A DNA stretch of 43,495 nt, taken from positions 1-43,495 of the forward strand of contig JABXJV010000206.1 of assembly GCA_013375355.1 (NCBI GenBank). Reading direction: 5' to 3'. Positions 34,529 to 42,186 of the stretch are shown piece by piece. Position 1 is the stretch's first letter, and each line of letters begins with the position of its first letter. The notes beneath the pieces were generated by a model. That model was not told the origin of the DNA and did no database searches. It was given only the letters and a program-made list of their open reading frames with translations. The position numbers were made by a program, and so were the translations under genes. Source of the DNA: Candidatus Helarchaeota archaeon (lineage in GTDB: Archaea; Asgardarchaeota; Lokiarchaeia; Helarchaeales; JABXJV01).

Positions 34529-34759
34529 ATGGTAAAATTCAAATGCACGAGATGTTTTTGGGAGGGAACTGAAGAAGAATGTCCAAAAGTTTCAATATGT
34601 CCTGATTGTACTACTGGTCATAATAAAATGTATCGGATTATGCACTCGGGCGACACTTTGCAGTGCCCTAACTGCGCTTGGAATTCTACATTCAGTGATC
34701 CTCTACAAGAACCAGAATGTCCAAAGTGTAGAGACCAATATCTAAAGGAAATAGGATAA
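34529..34759 (+). CDS. Small multi-zinc-ribbon protein
   Basis: A 76-residue protein with ten cysteines. They are arranged as CTRC at the start, then EEC, CPDC, CPNC and CPKC, enough for two zinc knuckles. The pattern is of rubredoxin-like or transcription-type ribbons, without further domains. It follows the gelsolin-like gene, itself a zinc-ribbon protein, by 46 bases with GGAGAGTAAAG before its ATG, so the two are probably co-expressed. Function is unknown. Confidence 0.75.
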   Translation: MVKFKCTRCFWEGTEEECPKVSICPDCTTGHNKMYRIMHSGDTLQCPNCAWNSTFSDPLQEPECPKCRDQYLKEIG

Positions 34760-34957
34760 TTTTTCAAATAAAAATCGTTTTTATTTTTAATTTATTTTTG
34801 TTTTTAAAACATCTATTTTTAATTTTAAAAATTAACTATAAAATTTATTTTAAAAAAGAAAATAATCCGATGATAAATGCGGGGAAATAATTTTTGAAAA
34901 TAGGGGGATGGTAATCCATAATATTCTTATCTTAACGTATAGAATTGATTATAAACC

Positions 34958-35803
34958 TTAATATTTAATCGAATAAAGTTTTAAATTATCTTTAATAATC
35001 TCGAGCATCTTTGTACGATTTTCGGGGTCAAGAGCGACGAAGCCATAAGTGGGTATTTCTCCCAATCTTTTATCTTTTAACCGTTTTTGAATTTCTTGGG
35101 GATATAACTTGTCGGGCAAGTCTTGTTTATTTGCAATAATAACAACTCTCGCAGCTGGCTCATTTTCTTCTATTAATTTTAAGAATAAGCGAGATTCGTG
35201 GACATTTTCTTCTGTAGAATCGACAATAAGCATGACGAGGTCCGCTCCTTCAATAAACTTGGGCCACATTTTAGAATATCTCTCTTGCCCAGCACTATCC
35301 CAAAAATAAAGCTTAGTGTTATCTGTTAACGGAATCTTAACTTCATTTCCTACGATAGTAGCAATATGTCGCTTTGGTAATTCTTTCTTCTCTAATAACC
35401 TTGCAATTGTGGTTTTACCAGTTCCTGAAAACCCAATGAGTGTGATTTTATTTCTAATTTCTTCAAATACTCTATCTGCTGTATCTTGGAATGACCTGAA
35501 AATATCCGGCGAAGCGGTCCTTATACTTTCTTTATACTTTTCCATAAATTCTTCTATCATAGGTTCAAGCGTATTATAAATGGTGAGATCATCGTCTGTG
35601 AAATCTGTAATGAATAAAAAGAGTAAATCTTTTTCTCTATTAACTGCATATGCAACTTTAAATTCTACAATTTTTATTATTTGAATAAAATCTCTTTTAA
35701 TTTGTCTTAGAAAATCAACTAGTGATGAAATATCTAAAGAATGACCGTATAATTGTTGGAAAATTTTATTATGCCCACGGAAAATTGTTAGCTCCCGCAA
35801 CAA
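34958..35803 (-). CDS. Longin-like domain fused to an Arf-like small GTPase
   Basis: A 281-residue protein. The N-terminal ~115 residues have the strand/helix order of a longin or related profilin-type fold (VEFKVAYAVNREKDLLFLFITDFTDD ... MIEEFMEKY). The C-terminal G domain shows P-loop GFSGTGKT (124-131), WDSAGQE (168-174) and ANKQDLP (224-230), which is close to Arf/Sar/Rag-type GTPases. The C-terminal G5 motif (FVALDPEN) is modified. A longin module on a GTPase is reminiscent of eukaryotic membrane-trafficking or nutrient-sensing switches. No prenyl or myristoyl signal is seen. It is transcribed alone, divergent from mmp3. Confidence 0.82.
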   Translation of the reverse strand: MLRELTIFRGHNKIFQQLYGHSLDISSLVDFLRQIKRDFIQIIKIVEFKVAYAVNREKDLLFLFITDFTDDDLTIYNTLEPMIEEFMEKYKESIRTASPDIFRSFQDTADRVFEEIRNKITLIGFSGTGKTTIARLLEKKELPKRHIATIVGNEVKIPLTDNTKLYFWDSAGQERYSKMWPKFIEGADLVMLIVDSTEENVHESRLFLKLIEENEPAARVVIIANKQDLPDKLYPQEIQKRLKDKRLGEIPTYGFVALDPENRTKMLEIIKDNLKLYSIKY

Positions 35804-35958
35804 GTTAAAAACCTTTGAGTTTATATTATGTAATACATATTGAGATAAATTTAAAATTAGGTGTATATTAACTTTTCATCTTGATTCCTAGAAGAATATA
35901 AAAATTGAACTGTAATTGTCCTTATATGTTCTTAATATAATTTCTTTGGCAATGTTTT

Positions 35959-37515
35959 ATGATTCCTATCGTAATTAATGGAATTGAATTCCAAGCAAAA
36001 GAAGGAAGTACTGTATTGGAGGCGTTAAAAGAAGCGAATATGCCCTTTGATAAACGTTGTGTAGTTGTAATTACGTGGGAAGAAGAGGAAATTGAAGAAA
36101 TTGAGGAAACTCAAGAATTTGAGATTGAAACAACTAAAGGTCTAATAGAAATTCGTATAGATGACAATGAATTACTACCTGTTTGGATGCAAATTTATAA
36201 AAATTTTAAAAATCAAAGTGTTGGGTGGTTGGCTCGTCCAATAGTGACCTTTGGTCCTATGGACTTGAGAAATTTTAAATTAAATGCTTTAAGGACTTCA
36301 ATTAAATATAAAAAAAGGGATTTATTCTTAAGTTTTGGTGGTTTTGATTCTGAAAACGCACATTTATGTTTTTGTAAACAAAATCATGATGGGGTATATG
36401 GGGCTCCAGAGACAAAAAGTAAAGGTATATTTGGAAGAGTTATTCGAGGAGAATATTTACTTCCAAGCCTTGGAAGAACTGATTCGATAATTGATATTCG
36501 ACCAACTAAATGGAGCAAAGAATTTTCTACAATTCTATATTTTGAAGATTTTTTAGAAAAGAAAATAACAAAAAATATGAAAATAAATTCATATATCGAA
36601 GTAAAACTATCAGAAAATGCACCGCAATCTGTAGATCACTTCTTAAGCATAGTTAAAAATAATAATAATATATTATCAATAGATTTTTCAACCTCAATGT
36701 ATTTACAGAACAATGACCTTGTAGGAATAAAAGTTGAGAAAGAAAATACTGTTTTCAGAGTAAAAGGAGCAATAACAGTTAGAAATTCGGGACATGAAGT
36801 TGGTTCTATATATCTTTATAAACAAGATACGTCTTTTACAGCCTCACATAATGTTATAGGTAGGGTTACAAAAGGTGTTGATCTAATCACACATGCAGGA
36901 TTGGAAGATAGAATTTTAATTAGAACTATACCAGATAATTTACGAATCATACAGATGACAAATAAAAAAGCAGAAGAATACCTAGCTCGAAGAAATATCA
37001 TATTAATTAGAAATGGATACAAAGGGGATGATGCGATAATAATTGAACAAAATCCTCAATATACTATGATGGTCTGGAAACAAAAATCAGTAGAATCATT
37101 AGGATTAGATCCTGATTTATTAATCAAAATTAAAATTGATGATGAAAGATCCCCGAGAAGTGCCAAACACTTTCGAACAGCAGCAGATATGATCCATACA
37201 CCAATTGGCCGGTTACAAATTTTAGAAATAACCGAAAACATGATTCTTTTCGCCCCACTTAGTCGAAAGAGAACTATTCGAACAGTTCCCCGTGAATATT
37301 CACCAGATATTTATAAGCCTGGTGATATTGGTTTAACTAACGCAATCAGAAGATTGACAGGTTTAATAGGCATTCGATTAGACGAAAGTAATGAGTATGG
37401 TGCTACCGGAGAAGTTCTAGAGGCAACTAATTATATAGGAAATGTTGAAGAAGGATTAGATTTTTTAAAAAAACTCGATATTGGAGATATTATCTGGATA
37501 ATGGAACTTAAGTGA
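35959..37515 (+). CDS. mmp3: Methanogenesis marker protein 3
   Basis: A 518-residue protein resembling methanogenesis marker protein 3 (TIGR03268/UPF0288) in order and length. It opens with a ThiS-like segment (IVINGIEFQAKEGSTVLEALKEA), followed by two cyclophilin-like halves (KINSYIEVKLSENAPQSVDHFL ... and IKIKIDDERSPRSAKHFR ...), each with the A-P-x-S/P-R-S-x-x-H-F pattern. In methanogens Mmp3 is linked to activation of methyl-CoM reductase. The next two genes encode Mmp6 and Mmp5, which supports the call. No mcr gene occurs in the window. There is no clear ribosome site before the ATG. Confidence 0.85.
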   Translation: MIPIVINGIEFQAKEGSTVLEALKEANMPFDKRCVVVITWEEEEIEEIEETQEFEIETTKGLIEIRIDDNELLPVWMQIYKNFKNQSVGWLARPIVTFGPMDLRNFKLNALRTSIKYKKRDLFLSFGGFDSENAHLCFCKQNHDGVYGAPETKSKGIFGRVIRGEYLLPSLGRTDSIIDIRPTKWSKEFSTILYFEDFLEKKITKNMKINSYIEVKLSENAPQSVDHFLSIVKNNNNILSIDFSTSMYLQNNDLVGIKVEKENTVFRVKGAITVRNSGHEVGSIYLYKQDTSFTASHNVIGRVTKGVDLITHAGLEDRILIRTIPDNLRIIQMTNKKAEEYLARRNIILIRNGYKGDDAIIIEQNPQYTMMVWKQKSVESLGLDPDLLIKIKIDDERSPRSAKHFRTAADMIHTPIGRLQILEITENMILFAPLSRKRTIRTVPREYSPDIYKPGDIGLTNAIRRLTGLIGIRLDESNEYGATGEVLEATNYIGNVEEGLDFLKKLDIGDIIWIMELK

Positions 37516-37632
37516 ATAATTCTAATATTGATGAAATTTATAACGAAATTTAATATTGACTATTTAGAAGAAATTTTTGAATTCAACAAATTTAATTTGA
37601 AATAATGAAAGAAAATAAAGGATAATTTAAAA

Positions 37633-38085
37633 TTGGACAAAAATAACGAAGATATTGAAGCTAGAATCTATATTTTAGGTCCATATTCTCGCTTAACTCC
37701 AGCCGAACTATTGAGTTACGTTATAAACTTACGATTGCCTATAAAAATTAAAGAAACTTGCTTTGGAATCATAGTAGAAGGAAAAAAAACGATCATTTCA
37801 AAAATCACATCTCGAATTCGATCTTTAGATAAAAATAATATATTCACAAGAATGAGAGGTTTTCCCCCAGGTGATCCCAGAATTTGCAGAGCCACATCGG
37901 GTGGAGGACCTAGATATGGGTTTCATTTTTTAGAATTTGAGCATTCACTTCTTCCGTTTATAAGCGAAGCCCTTAATTCAATCGATAATAAGGAAAAAAT
38001 TGAGATCAAAGAAATTAAAAAAGAAATTCCTCTCGATGCAAAAAAAATTAAGAGTATAATTGAGGAAATGATCCCAAAAAAATAG
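37633..38085 (+). CDS. mmp6: Methanogenesis marker protein 6
   Basis: A 150-residue protein with the marker-6 signature: L-G-P-Y-S-R-L-T-P-A-E near the start and PGDPRICRATSGGGPRYGFHFLE in the middle (about residues 76-98). It follows mmp3 by 117 bases and precedes mmp5 by 16. The TTG start has a GG/AA-rich upstream stretch (AAAGGATAATTT). Its biochemical role is not established; in methanogens it travels with the methyl-CoM reductase activation genes. Confidence 0.85.
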   Translation: MDKNNEDIEARIYILGPYSRLTPAELLSYVINLRLPIKIKETCFGIIVEGKKTIISKITSRIRSLDKNNIFTRMRGFPPGDPRICRATSGGGPRYGFHFLEFEHSLLPFISEALNSIDNKEKIEIKEIKKEIPLDAKKIKSIIEEMIPKK

Positions 38086-38101
38086 AGAAGAGAATAAAAA
38101 A

Positions 38102-38545
38102 TTGAAAAAAATTTTCATTTATCCCCCAAATAGCCTTATTCTGGCAGACCTTGTGGAAAGATTCGGACATCAACCTTTGATGATTCAGTCTCAAATTCGT
38201 CAAAGAATACTTAGTCCTGATATAGACAGCCCCCCATTTAATATTACAGAAACAGATTTAAAAAAAGGTCTTGATTTCGTTCCAGTAGAAGCGCCTAGTG
38301 GTATTAGAGGTAGAATGGGTCTTATTGGTCCTCTAATTAAAGAGGCTGAAGCCGCGATTATTATTGAGGAAACCGATTCTGACTGGAGTATAGGTTGCTT
38401 AGGCTGTACCCGTGCAGCTAATTTAATAAAATATTTAGTTTCTATAAAAGAAATTCCAATTATTAGGATATGTTATCCAAAAAGTGAAGATGATGCCAAA
38501 ATTATGGTTAAAAAAATTAAAGATTTTTTAGAAAATCTTAATTGA
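38102..38545 (+). CDS. mmp5: Methanogenesis marker protein 5
   Basis: A 147-residue protein matching marker protein 5: KIFIYPPNSLILADLVERFGH at the start, PPFNITETDLKKGLDFVPVEAPSGIRGRMGLIGPL in the middle, then SIGCLGCTRAAN. It starts with TTG 16 bases after the mmp6 stop, preceded by GAAGAGAATA, so translation is probably coupled. Its function is unknown. The order mmp3-mmp6-mmp5 resembles a methanogen cluster, but other marker genes are not seen here. Confidence 0.85.
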   Translation: MKKIFIYPPNSLILADLVERFGHQPLMIQSQIRQRILSPDIDSPPFNITETDLKKGLDFVPVEAPSGIRGRMGLIGPLIKEAEAAIIIEETDSDWSIGCLGCTRAANLIKYLVSIKEIPIIRICYPKSEDDAKIMVKKIKDFLENLN

Positions 38546-38577
38546 TCAAATTTAAATTCTCATTTTTTATTTCCAAG

Positions 38578-38958
38578 CTATTGAATATTTGAATATTGAT
38601 GTAGATAATAAATACTTGCTAAAGTTATTAATATCGCCCCAATAGATATACAAATTAATCCTGTAACTGGATAAAAAATGGTTATTATATATGGTTGAAG
38701 TGTGTTTTGAATAAACTCCAATAATATCACGTAAATACTAAAAATTATCTCTAGGGGATAATAAATTGCGAAATAAAATGGTATTGAAAAAGGATCTATA
38801 TTAAGTTCGGGAGCGATTTGCATAAATATTAATAAAGTTAGAACATTAAAACCTAAAGCCTCTCTTTTGTAAATTCCGTATCCATATATCAATAGTACTA
38901 ATCCCAATCCACAGACTATGAAGCCATAAATGAGAAAAAATGAGTATTTTAGATTCAT
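38578..38958 (-). CDS. Small membrane protein, three to four TM
   Basis: A 126-residue protein with hydrophobic segments near residues 5-25, 36-50, 60-85 and 92-115, and no charged core motif. It converges with mmp5 (32 bases) and is divergent from the hydrolase gene at 39080. No family is recognised. Confidence 0.55.
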   Translation of the reverse strand: MNLKYSFFLIYGFIVCGLGLVLLIYGYGIYKREALGFNVLTLLIFMQIAPELNIDPFSIPFYFAIYYPLEIIFSIYVILLEFIQNTLQPYIITIFYPVTGLICISIGAILITLASIYYLHQYSNIQ

Positions 38959-39079
38959 CCCAATTTTTTCCTTACAATATTTGAATTAGAGCTTTAAATA
39001 ATTTAATTCTAATAAATAATTTATTTATTCATCATATAAAATGATTTAGTATTAGTAGAATTAATAAGGAAGTTATCAT

Positions 39080-40462
39080 TTGAATGTAATTCTTATCATT
39101 ATAGATACTTTAAGAAAAGATCATGTTGGGAGTTATGGCAATGAGTGGATAAAAACTCCAAATATGGATCGTCTCGCAAAGGATAGTATAGTTTTCGATA
39201 ATGCATACCCAGAATCCTTGCCTACTATCCCGGTTAGACGAGCTATACATACAGGGATTCGCTGTTTTCCTTTTAAAACATATCATCCGCGCAAAGGGGA
39301 CATGGTTCGCACGATGGGTTGGGAACCTATTCCTGAAAAACAAGTTACTCTTGCCGAAATACTTCTCAGACGTAGATATAGGAATGTTTTCATTACCGAC
39401 ACCTATCACCAGTTCAAACCATCAATGAATTTTCACAGAGGATTTAAATTTCATTGGATAAGAGGCCAAGAGGGAGACCTGTACAAATCCACTCCAAAAA
39501 TTCGTGGGAAAGACATGAAAAAATATTTTCCTAAAAGTGGTATTTCCGCCCATATATCTTTAGTGTTAGATCAATATTTAAAAAACGTTGCAAACCGTAA
39601 TAAAGAAGAAGATTATTTTGCTCCCCAAGTATTTTCTACAGCAATAAATTGGTTAGAAGAAACTAAAGGAACAAAGAAATTTTTCCTATGTATTGACTCT
39701 TTCGATCCACATGAGCCTTGGGATCCACCTCAGCACTATAGAGATATGTATTTTCCAAATTACGATGGTCAAGAAATTATTACTCCAAACTATCTCACTA
39801 ATATAAACTATCTTACCCCTGACGAACTTAAATATATGAGGGCGTGCTATGCTGGTGAAGTTACAATGGTTGATACATGGTTAGGAAAATTGATGGATAA
39901 AGTTAGTGATTTAGGACTATTAGATAATACATTGATCGTTTGTATATCTGATCATGGTCATCAGCTTGGTGAGCACAATATGACCGGAAAGATACCCTGG
40001 GGATTATACCCTGAATTAATAGATATTCCCTTCTTCATACGACATCCGAAAGGATTAGGAAAGGGAAAGCATATTAAAAGCTTCGTTTATAACTTTGATA
40101 TTTTTCCAACAATATTGGAATCGTTGAATACCACTCCTCCGAAACCTATTGATGGAATAAGTCTCTGGAAATTACTTGATAATGATTACATTGAGGATCG
40201 AGAATTTGTAACATGTGGATTTAACAGCTATGTTTGGGTTCGAGATGAAAACTATGCGTATATAACAGACTATAAACGAAAGAATGAATATTTATACGAT
40301 TTAAAAAAGGACCCGTTGCAAAACAAGAATATTGCAAAAGAAAATTCTGAATTAAATCAAAAAATGTTTAATATGATCCTTAAGGACGCTGATGGGGAAT
40401 TAATTGATCATTCTACCTCTCTTATGAAAAGAATAGAAGAATGGTATAAAATGGAACCTTAA
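39080..40462 (+). CDS. Sulfatase-superfamily hydrolase with Thr at the nucleophile position
   Basis: A 460-residue alkaline-phosphatase-superfamily enzyme. Metal ligands appear as LIIIDTLRKDH (Asp8 region), DSFDPHEPWDPP and ISDHGHQLGEH, with Lys in MTGKIPWG. In classical sulfatases the nucleophile motif is C/S-x-P-x-R with Cys converted to formylglycine. Here it is SLPTIPVRRAIHTG, so Thr occupies the Cys position. Thr is the nucleophile in phosphodiesterases of the same superfamily, so a phosphate ester may be the substrate. A T-tract follows the stop. The TTG start has AAGGAAG about 8 bases upstream. Confidence 0.85.
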   Translation: MNVILIIIDTLRKDHVGSYGNEWIKTPNMDRLAKDSIVFDNAYPESLPTIPVRRAIHTGIRCFPFKTYHPRKGDMVRTMGWEPIPEKQVTLAEILLRRRYRNVFITDTYHQFKPSMNFHRGFKFHWIRGQEGDLYKSTPKIRGKDMKKYFPKSGISAHISLVLDQYLKNVANRNKEEDYFAPQVFSTAINWLEETKGTKKFFLCIDSFDPHEPWDPPQHYRDMYFPNYDGQEIITPNYLTNINYLTPDELKYMRACYAGEVTMVDTWLGKLMDKVSDLGLLDNTLIVCISDHGHQLGEHNMTGKIPWGLYPELIDIPFFIRHPKGLGKGKHIKSFVYNFDIFPTILESLNTTPPKPIDGISLWKLLDNDYIEDREFVTCGFNSYVWVRDENYAYITDYKRKNEYLYDLKKDPLQNKNIAKENSELNQKMFNMILKDADGELIDHSTSLMKRIEEWYKMEP

Positions 40463-40470
40463 TTAGAACA

Positions 40471-40477
40471 TTTTTTT
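40471..40477 (+). terminator. T-tract after the sulfatase-like gene
   Basis: Seven T begin 8 bases after the stop at 40462, the form of an archaeal intrinsic terminator. Confidence 0.4.
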
Positions 40478-40642
40478 ATTAAATCCTTTATATAATCCTC
40501 CCTATCTAAACTAAGACCAGAATTTTACTTAAAGACTTGCAGAATGCCCCCGCGTTCAGGCGGGGGATGAATGCAACATATTTTTTTAATTTTCAATAAG
40601 AGTCCTAGGACTTAAAATAGTGAAATTATTAAATATTCATTA

Positions 40643-41887
40643 ATGAAACGGACTAATACAATCGAATTAAAACCGACCAAGCAACAGAGAAGGATTTTAA
40701 AAGATATATTAGTCCGTAGTAGTGCAATGTGGAATTTGGGGAATTATAAGAAGCGACAAGCATTTTTCAAGAAAAGTTCAATCCCTTCAAGTTATAAACT
40801 TGCTGAAATCTTAAAAACGCATCCCCTTTATAAAGTATTAGGAAGTGCGTATGCTCAACAAATCTTGAACAAGCTCCAAGAGGCGTGGAACTCCTTTTTC
40901 GGTCTGCTCAAATCCAAAAAAGTAGAAGGTAAGGTAGGGCTGCCAAGATATTTTAAGAATCGAAGGGTAAACCAAACCACTCCTGGGTTATTGGTTTGTC
41001 GCAACGATTGTTATCGAATTGATAACCGATATGTATATATTAGCTGTCCAAAGGACTTGAAACAAATATATGGCATTAAAGGACTACTCAGAGTTAAGTA
41101 TAATGGGGTTCTAAAGTGGAGAGGCAAACAAAAACGCATGGAGTTAAAATATATCCCCTGTATTAAGAAGTTTTATGCCTATCAAGTGGTAGAGCCAGAA
41201 AGGACTCCAATCGAGAATAATTCTAGCCATATCACAAGTGGAGATATTGGCATAAAGCGGTATTTAGTCAATTATATTAAAAATACGAAAGATTTTGTCG
41301 TTCTCTATCCTTCAGAGCATGTTTTCCAAGAATACATGAAACTATCTAAAAAAATATATGATCTTCAGGGAATAGCCAAAAAAGAGAATGGAAGATACAG
41401 CACGAAACGGATAAAACGGTTATTCTTAAGGAGGAAACGAAAATTAACAAACTATATGAATAATATAATTGCCGATTTGGTCAGACAATTAAAAAATAAT
41501 CAAGTTTCTAGGTATGTTGTGGGTGATTTATCCCACATCCGAGATGCCGAACTTCCCATTTATTTCAAGAATAAAAAGAAGCTCAATACGATGATACAAA
41601 ACTTCTGGTCGTTTGATCTTCTCATAAGTAAGTTGAAAAATAAATGTGAAGAGTTCGGTATCGAATTCGCACAAATTAATGAACGAGGAACTTCCTCAAC
41701 TTGTCCTGTTTGTGGAAAAAAAGTTAAACCGAATGACCGCACCTTTAAATGTAAGAAATGCGGTTATGCACAAGATAGGGATGTTGTGGGAAGTATCCAA
41801 ATCCTCAACAAATATATTCAAGATAATAATATGAACCTACGGGTGGAGAACCATCCGATAGTGTCTAGCGTTCTCATCGAACACTAG
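40643..41887 (+). CDS. tnpB: TnpB RNA-guided nuclease-like protein
   Basis: A 414-residue TnpB. The N-terminus (IELKPTKQQRRILKDIL) and RuvC-like segments are typical. SGDIGIKRYLV holds the first acidic residue, VVGDLSHIRD is the second, and AQDRDVVGS is the third, with a zinc ribbon CPVCGKK ... CKKCGYA between. In ISDra2-type TnpB the second catalytic position is Glu in E-D-L; here that position is Gly followed by Asp (GDL), a variant also common in archaeal TnpBs. TnpB proteins cut DNA next to a short motif using an RNA from the element's right end. There is no transposase gene. Confidence 0.93.
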   Translation: MKRTNTIELKPTKQQRRILKDILVRSSAMWNLGNYKKRQAFFKKSSIPSSYKLAEILKTHPLYKVLGSAYAQQILNKLQEAWNSFFGLLKSKKVEGKVGLPRYFKNRRVNQTTPGLLVCRNDCYRIDNRYVYISCPKDLKQIYGIKGLLRVKYNGVLKWRGKQKRMELKYIPCIKKFYAYQVVEPERTPIENNSSHITSGDIGIKRYLVNYIKNTKDFVVLYPSEHVFQEYMKLSKKIYDLQGIAKKENGRYSTKRIKRLFLRRKRKLTNYMNNIIADLVRQLKNNQVSRYVVGDLSHIRDAELPIYFKNKKKLNTMIQNFWSFDLLISKLKNKCEEFGIEFAQINERGTSSTCPVCGKKVKPNDRTFKCKKCGYAQDRDVVGSIQILNKYIQDNNMNLRVENHPIVSSVLIEH

Positions 41888-41926
41888 GGACTATGAATCC
41901 CCCCCCTTTAGGGAGGGGTAGTTCAA
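41856..41926 (+). ncRNA. Predicted omega-RNA scaffold at the tnpB 3' end
   Basis: The stem TAGTGT/ACACTA overlaps the tnpB stop, and the right-end hairpin follows. In characterised TnpB systems the RNA covers this part and its guide is the flanking DNA just after the element, here starting near 41927. No promoter was identified, so extent and expression are inferred. From the element end to 42186 I see only AT-rich sequence. Confidence 0.4.
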
Positions 41927-42186
41927 ATTTGTATGAAATTAATACCTCGTTGATGGTTTTGTTAGTCTTAAAAATCATTACCGAATTAAAAAAAGATAGA
42001 AGTAAATAAAGAAGGAAAATCATTTTTCTGTATATTTGCTACTTTTTACAAAAAACATTGATGATAATCAGTAGTATAAAAAATTGATTTGAAAGCACCC
42101 AATTCATAGAGAAAAAATTTTATTAGATTATGAAAAAATTGTCAAAAAGTTTATAGATAAATAATGTAATTTTTCGTGGTGCGAGA

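Larger units (their letters stand above)
40523..41926 (+). mobile_element. IS605/IS1341-type TnpB element without tnpA
   Basis: The left end has TTTTAC and then a hairpin at 40547-40566 (CCCCCGC/GCGGGGG stem). The right end has a hairpin at 41899-41918 with a TTTA loop. tnpB lies between, and no tnpA frame is present. A second stem (TAGTGT at 41859-41864 with ACACTA at 41881-41886) overlaps the tnpB 3' end, as expected for a guide-RNA (omega RNA) scaffold. Boundaries were set from the match with the remnant at 30719-30992, so they are approximate. Confidence 0.8.

Noticed and set aside
40547..40566. GC-rich hairpin as a transcription terminator
   Set aside because: It matches the left end of the tnpB-less remnant, so it is better explained as a mobile-element end.
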